From: Hymenobacter sp.
GTDB taxonomy: Bacteria; Bacteroidota; Bacteroidia; Cytophagales; Hymenobacteraceae
Length of the DNA stretch: 7,554 nt
Direction: 5' to 3'
NCBI GenBank assembly: GCA_025362615.1
Contig: JANYFQ010000270.1
Coordinates: forward strand, 1 to 7,554
The notes beneath the pieces are model-generated. The model worked only from the letters and a program-made list of their open reading frames with translations. It was not told the origin of the DNA and ran no database searches. This document shows positions 4,673-7,554 of the stretch, one piece after another. Made by a program: the position numbers and the translations under genes. Every line of letters begins with the position of its first letter. The first letter of the stretch is position 1.

Positions 4673-5792
4673 ACGCTGCCACCGCCCGCTCGTAACACGC
4701 CTCGTACAGCGGCACGATGTTGCCGACGGCAAACTCCTCGGCCCGCGCCCGCGCCGCCGCCTTGAAACGGGGCAAATTCTCATCTTCCAGCACGTAAAGG
4801 GCGTTTTTTACCATCTCGTCCACGTCGCCGATGTTGCTCGTGAAGCCCGTGACACCGGTTACGTTAAGCTCGGGAATGCCGCCGGCGTTGGTGCTGACCA
4901 CGGGCACTTCGCAGGCCATAGCCTCAAGTGCGGCAAGGCCGAAGCTCTCGTTTTCGCTGGGCATCAAAAATAAGTCGCTCACGCTCAGCACTTCTTCCAC
5001 GGCTTCGAGCTTGCCCAAAAAGCGAATGTCGCGGTGGCAGTCGAGGTCGCGGGCTAGTTTTTCCATGCGCGTCCGGTCGGGGCCGTCGCCGATGAGCAGG
5101 AGCTTGGCGGGGATGACGGCCCGCACACCGCAGAAAATCCGCAGCACGTCTTCGACCCGTTTTACTGCCCGGAAGTTGCTGGTGTGGATGAGCAGCTTCT
5201 CGCCGTCGGGGGCGATGGCGGCGCGGAAGTGGTTTTTGTCCTGCTTACGAAACCGGCTGAGGTCGATGAAGTTAGGAATGACTTCGATGTCCTTCTCGAT
5301 GGAAAAGTACTCGTAGGTTTCGCGGCGCAGGTCTTCCGAAACCGTCGTCACGCCATCGGATTGGTTGATGCTGAACGTAACTACCGGCTCGTAGCTGGCA
5401 TCCTTGCCGACGAGCGTAATGTCGGTGCCGTGCAGCGTCGTAACTACCGGAATGTGAATGCCCCGCGCCCGTAAAATCTGCTTTGCCATAAAGGCCGCCG
5501 AAGCGTGCGGAATGGCGTAGTGAACGTGCAGCACGTCGAGCTTTTCGTTCTGGGCAATGTCCACCATCTTGCTGGCCAGGGCCGACTCGTAGGGCGGAAA
5601 CTGAAACAGCGGATAAGTCGGAATGTAAACCTCGTGATAAAAGAGGTTTTCGTTAAAAAAATCGAGCCTAACCGGCTGATTGTAAGTAATAAAGTGGACG
5701 CGGTGCCCGCGTTGGGCCAGGGCTTTGCCAAGTTCGGTGGCCACCACGCCCGAGCCGCCAAACGTGGGATAACAGACGATGCCGATGTTCAT
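4644..5792 (-). CDS. bshA: N-acetyl-alpha-D-glucosaminyl L-malate synthase BshA (bacillithiol synthesis)
   Basis: A GT4-family glycosyltransferase of 382 residues, close to the usual BshA length (about 380). BshA joins GlcNAc from UDP-GlcNAc to L-malate, the first step of bacillithiol synthesis in the cytoplasm. The sequence shows the BshA-typical start MNIGIVCYPTFGGSGVVATE, then VLHVHYAIPHA (88-98), TTLHGTDITLVGKD (118-131), the linker VIPNFIDLSRF (171-181), the acceptor-site-like IHTSNFRAVKR (202-212), the GT4 nucleotide-sugar region LLLIGDGPDR (231-240), and the EX7E motif from Glu282 to Glu290 (ENESFGLAALEAM). ATG 5792 is clear; no recognisable -7 box was found in the 154 bases upstream. 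The final residues (SAAFQPVR) and the TAG stop fall inside the right arm of the REPIN, so the extreme C-terminus is probably not ancestral. bshB and bshC are not in this window. Confidence 0.96.
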   Translation of the reverse strand: MNIGIVCYPTFGGSGVVATELGKALAQRGHRVHFITYNQPVRLDFFNENLFYHEVYIPTYPLFQFPPYESALASKMVDIAQNEKLDVLHVHYAIPHASAAFMAKQILRARGIHIPVVTTLHGTDITLVGKDASYEPVVTFSINQSDGVTTVSEDLRRETYEYFSIEKDIEVIPNFIDLSRFRKQDKNHFRAAIAPDGEKLLIHTSNFRAVKRVEDVLRIFCGVRAVIPAKLLLIGDGPDRTRMEKLARDLDCHRDIRFLGKLEAVEEVLSVSDLFLMPSENESFGLAALEAMACEVPVVSTNAGGIPELNVTGVTGFTSNIGDVDEMVKNALYVLEDENLPRFKAAARARAEEFAVGNIVPLYEACYERAVAACSAAFQPVR

Positions 5793-5946
5793 GCGGAAAC
5801 CAGAAAAAACGAAATTGAAGCCAAGGTGCGCCTGCTAACTACGCAACCGCGTCAATGTTGGCCCACCGCGCCGATTTAACGCCGCCGCAACGGCAGACGA
5901 ATAGCCCCGCGAAAAGTTTTAACCCCCGCCGTTAGGTACAAAAAAA
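5793..5946. other. Intergenic region between bshA and the GH3 fusion gene
   Basis: These 154 bases separate two minus-strand genes and must contain the end of the GH3-fusion transcript or the bshA promoter. I found no perfect TAnnTTTG box on the minus strand and no strong hairpin with a T-run. The bshA gene might therefore be co-transcribed with the upstream gene or use a diverged promoter. Confidence 0.4.
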
Positions 5947-7554
5947 TCATTCTTTCCCGGCCGCCATCGCCTTGTAAATCACGTCGTGAATGCGGGTGCG
6001 GATGTTATACTGCCGCAACTTATTATTACCCGCGTCGGGATAGACGCGGTTCGACAGAAACACGTACAAAATGCGGTTTTCGGGGTCCATCCACACGCAG
6101 GTGCCCGTGAAGCCGGTGTGGCCGAAGGTGCTGGCCGGCGAGAGGTTGCTGGTGGGGCCGGTGGGCTTGCTGGGGTCGCCGATGTCCCAGCCTAGGCCGC
6201 GGCGGTTGCCGGCCACCTGCGGCCGGGCAAACTCGCTTACCACCGGCGAGTTGAAGTAGGCCGTGCCGCCGTAGCGGCCGTTTTGCAGGTTCATCTGCAT
6301 GAGCACGGCCAGGTCGTTGGCGGTGGCAAAAAGGCCCGCGTGTCCGCCCACGCCGCCCACGAGGGCGGCGGTTTGGTCGTGTACCGTGCCTTGCAGTTGC
6401 TCGCGGCGGTAGTAAGTGTCGTTTTCGGTGGGTGCGATGCAGCTTTTGGGGAAGCGCGTGAGCGGGTTGTAGGTCATCGAGCCCAAACCCAGCGGGCGAT
6501 AGAACTGGGTTTGCAAAAAGCCTTCTAACGGCTGTTGCAGCAGTTTTTCGGCCAGCCGCTTCATCACCATGAAGCTCAAATCGGAGTATTCGTGGGGGTA
6601 CTTGCCGCCGATTTTAGGCATGAGGCTGCTGCGCACCGTCCAAGCCCACACGGAGTCGTCGGCGGCTTTGGTTGAGTACTCGCCGGGGGCCACTTCATTG
6701 GGAAAATCGTCGGAGCGGGTGCTGGCGTAAAAGGTGGGTTTGAGTTGCCCATCGCGCAGGGTGCGCTCCCAGGTCGGGATACCGGGTTTGAGGCCGGCCT
6801 GGTGCAGCAGCACGTCGCGCACGGTCATGTCGCGCTTGTTCGAGCGTTGCAGCTCAGGCAGGTAAGCGGCCACGCGCTCGTCGAGGTTGAGCTTGCCCTG
6901 GTCCTTTAAATACATGATGGCCTGAAGGGTACCGGCCACTTTCGTAACGGAGGCCAGGTCGTACAACGTGCTGCTGGTCACGGGTTGGCTTTGGTCGTAG
7001 GTGCAGTAGCCGTAGCTTTGGTCGAAGACGACGGTGCCGTTTTTGGCCACCAGCACCTGGCAGCCGGGGGCGGCGGCGTAAGTCTGGCTTTCGAGGGCAA
7101 TGTTATCAATGCCAGCCAAAACCCGTGAGTTAAGCCCCTCACTTTCAGGCGACGCATAGCGCAGCCGGCGCAGGTCGGGGGTGAAGATGCCCGTGCCGGC
7201 TTTCAGCGTTTCGCTTACCGTGACGGGCAGCTTGCCCACGGCCGGCAGTGCCCCAAACAGCACTTGGGGCAGTACAATTTGCGCGGCGTAGTGGTCCTCG
7301 TAGCTGCAAACCAGCGTCCGGGCATCTTCCAGGTGCTTGAGGGCGTAGGCGTTGCCCATTGCCACGACCACCGTTTTGATGCCGGGCGTGGCGTTGAGCT
7401 GCTTGAGAAATTTCAGGGTTCCGTCGCCCAGCCCGTAGTTGTGCGACGGCGTATTATTCATCTGGTGTAGGCTGACCACCACCACGTTGTAGGGTTTCAG
7501 GCGGGGCAGCAGGCGCTCAAAGGTCGAGTCGGGTGCGTAGCGGTCGGGCACGGC
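5947..7554 (-). CDS. GH3 / beta-lactamase-fold serine hydrolase fusion, N-terminal part outside the window
   Basis: The frame is open to the right edge; the GTG at 7551 is internal. Numbering from that codon, residues 1-113 are the end of a GH3 C-terminal (alpha/beta sandwich) domain (YNVVVVSLHQMNN, TVVVAMGNAYALKHLEDA, FGALPAVGKLPVTV). Residues about 135-530 are a complete beta-lactamase/penicillin-binding-fold domain. Its motifs are SxxK at Ser201-Val-Thr-Lys204 (YDLASVTK), YxN-like Tyr322-Ser-Asp324 (EYSDLSF), and HTG at 478-480 (FGHTGFTGT) in place of KTG. Fusions of a NagZ/BglX-like GH3 with this domain are known in Bacteroidota and run to about 950-1000 residues. A role in trimming cell-wall or other amino-sugar glycans outside the cytoplasm is plausible but inferred; the GH3 active site lies off the window. 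HTG and YSD argue against a true beta-lactamase and for an esterase or peptidase. Confidence 0.92.
   Translation of the reverse strand, partial: AVPDRYAPDSTFERLLPRLKPYNVVVVSLHQMNNTPSHNYGLGDGTLKFLKQLNATPGIKTVVVAMGNAYALKHLEDARTLVCSYEDHYAAQIVLPQVLFGALPAVGKLPVTVSETLKAGTGIFTPDLRRLRYASPESEGLNSRVLAGIDNIALESQTYAAAPGCQVLVAKNGTVVFDQSYGYCTYDQSQPVTSSTLYDLASVTKVAGTLQAIMYLKDQGKLNLDERVAAYLPELQRSNKRDMTVRDVLLHQAGLKPGIPTWERTLRDGQLKPTFYASTRSDDFPNEVAPGEYSTKAADDSVWAWTVRSSLMPKIGGKYPHEYSDLSFMVMKRLAEKLLQQPLEGFLQTQFYRPLGLGSMTYNPLTRFPKSCIAPTENDTYYRREQLQGTVHDQTAALVGGVGGHAGLFATANDLAVLMQMNLQNGRYGGTAYFNSPVVSEFARPQVAGNRRGLGWDIGDPSKPTGPTSNLSPASTFGHTGFTGTCVWMDPENRILYVFLSNRVYPDAGNNKLRQYNIRTRIHDVIYKAMAAGKE

Noticed and set aside
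4831..5879. Plus-strand frames antisense to bshA
   Set aside because: BshA is complete with all GT4 motifs; these frames show no recognisable domain and are complementary-strand shadows.
5880..5940. Possible terminator or repeat (two similar TTTAAC/TTTTAACC...CGCCG stretches) after the GH3 fusion gene
   Set aside because: The two stretches match only loosely and do not form a stable hairpin followed by a T-run.
1..7554. CRISPR array, tRNA or rRNA genes, insertion sequence
   Set aside because: No regularly spaced repeats, no cloverleaf or CCA-ended gene, and no transposase-like protein were seen on either strand.

Overview
The window looks like chromosomal DNA from a GC-rich member of the Bacteroidota, most likely Cytophagales in the Hymenobacter range. 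That placement rests on the gene content (SusB-type GH97, BshA, an A-type Fe-S carrier, a GH3/serine-hydrolase fusion), on several perfect TAnnTTTG boxes (the Bacteroidota -7 element) next to gene starts, and on the lack of clear Shine-Dalgarno sequences. The genus is an inference; no rRNA or other marker is present.

Layout. (1) 2-1855, +: most of a GH97 glucosidase, cut by the left edge. (2) 1856-3489: an accessory stretch. It holds an AT-rich orphan gene (1894-2349, +), a stop-interrupted and truncated remnant of a phosphoheptose/mannose-6-phosphate isomerase-like cupin gene (2352-2570, +), a strong bidirectional terminator (2569-2596), and a three-gene minus-strand cluster around a RelE/ParE-type toxin (2620-3438). 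(3) 3490-4575: a small Fe-S carrier gene (-) and a conserved membrane-anchored protein gene (+), divergent across about 200 bp that contains three TAnnTTTG boxes. (4) 4577-4672: a REPIN-like pair of GTAG-headed hairpins in inverted orientation, wedged between the convergent ends of the membrane protein gene and bshA. (5) 4644-5792, -: bshA, the first enzyme of bacillithiol synthesis. (6) 5947-7554, -: the C-terminal part of a GH3 / beta-lactamase-fold fusion, cut by the right edge.

How the genes relate. Most are unrelated housekeeping or saccharide-degradation functions. The Fe-S carrier and bshA both touch thiol/iron-sulfur chemistry, but they are not in one transcription unit. The only compact functional module is the putative toxin-antitoxin cluster. 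I do not see a convincing new defence or biosynthetic system. The most interesting items are the REPIN, which also encodes the last residues and stop codon of BshA, the antitoxin-toxin-third-gene arrangement, and the decayed cupin gene beside an AT-rich orphan gene.
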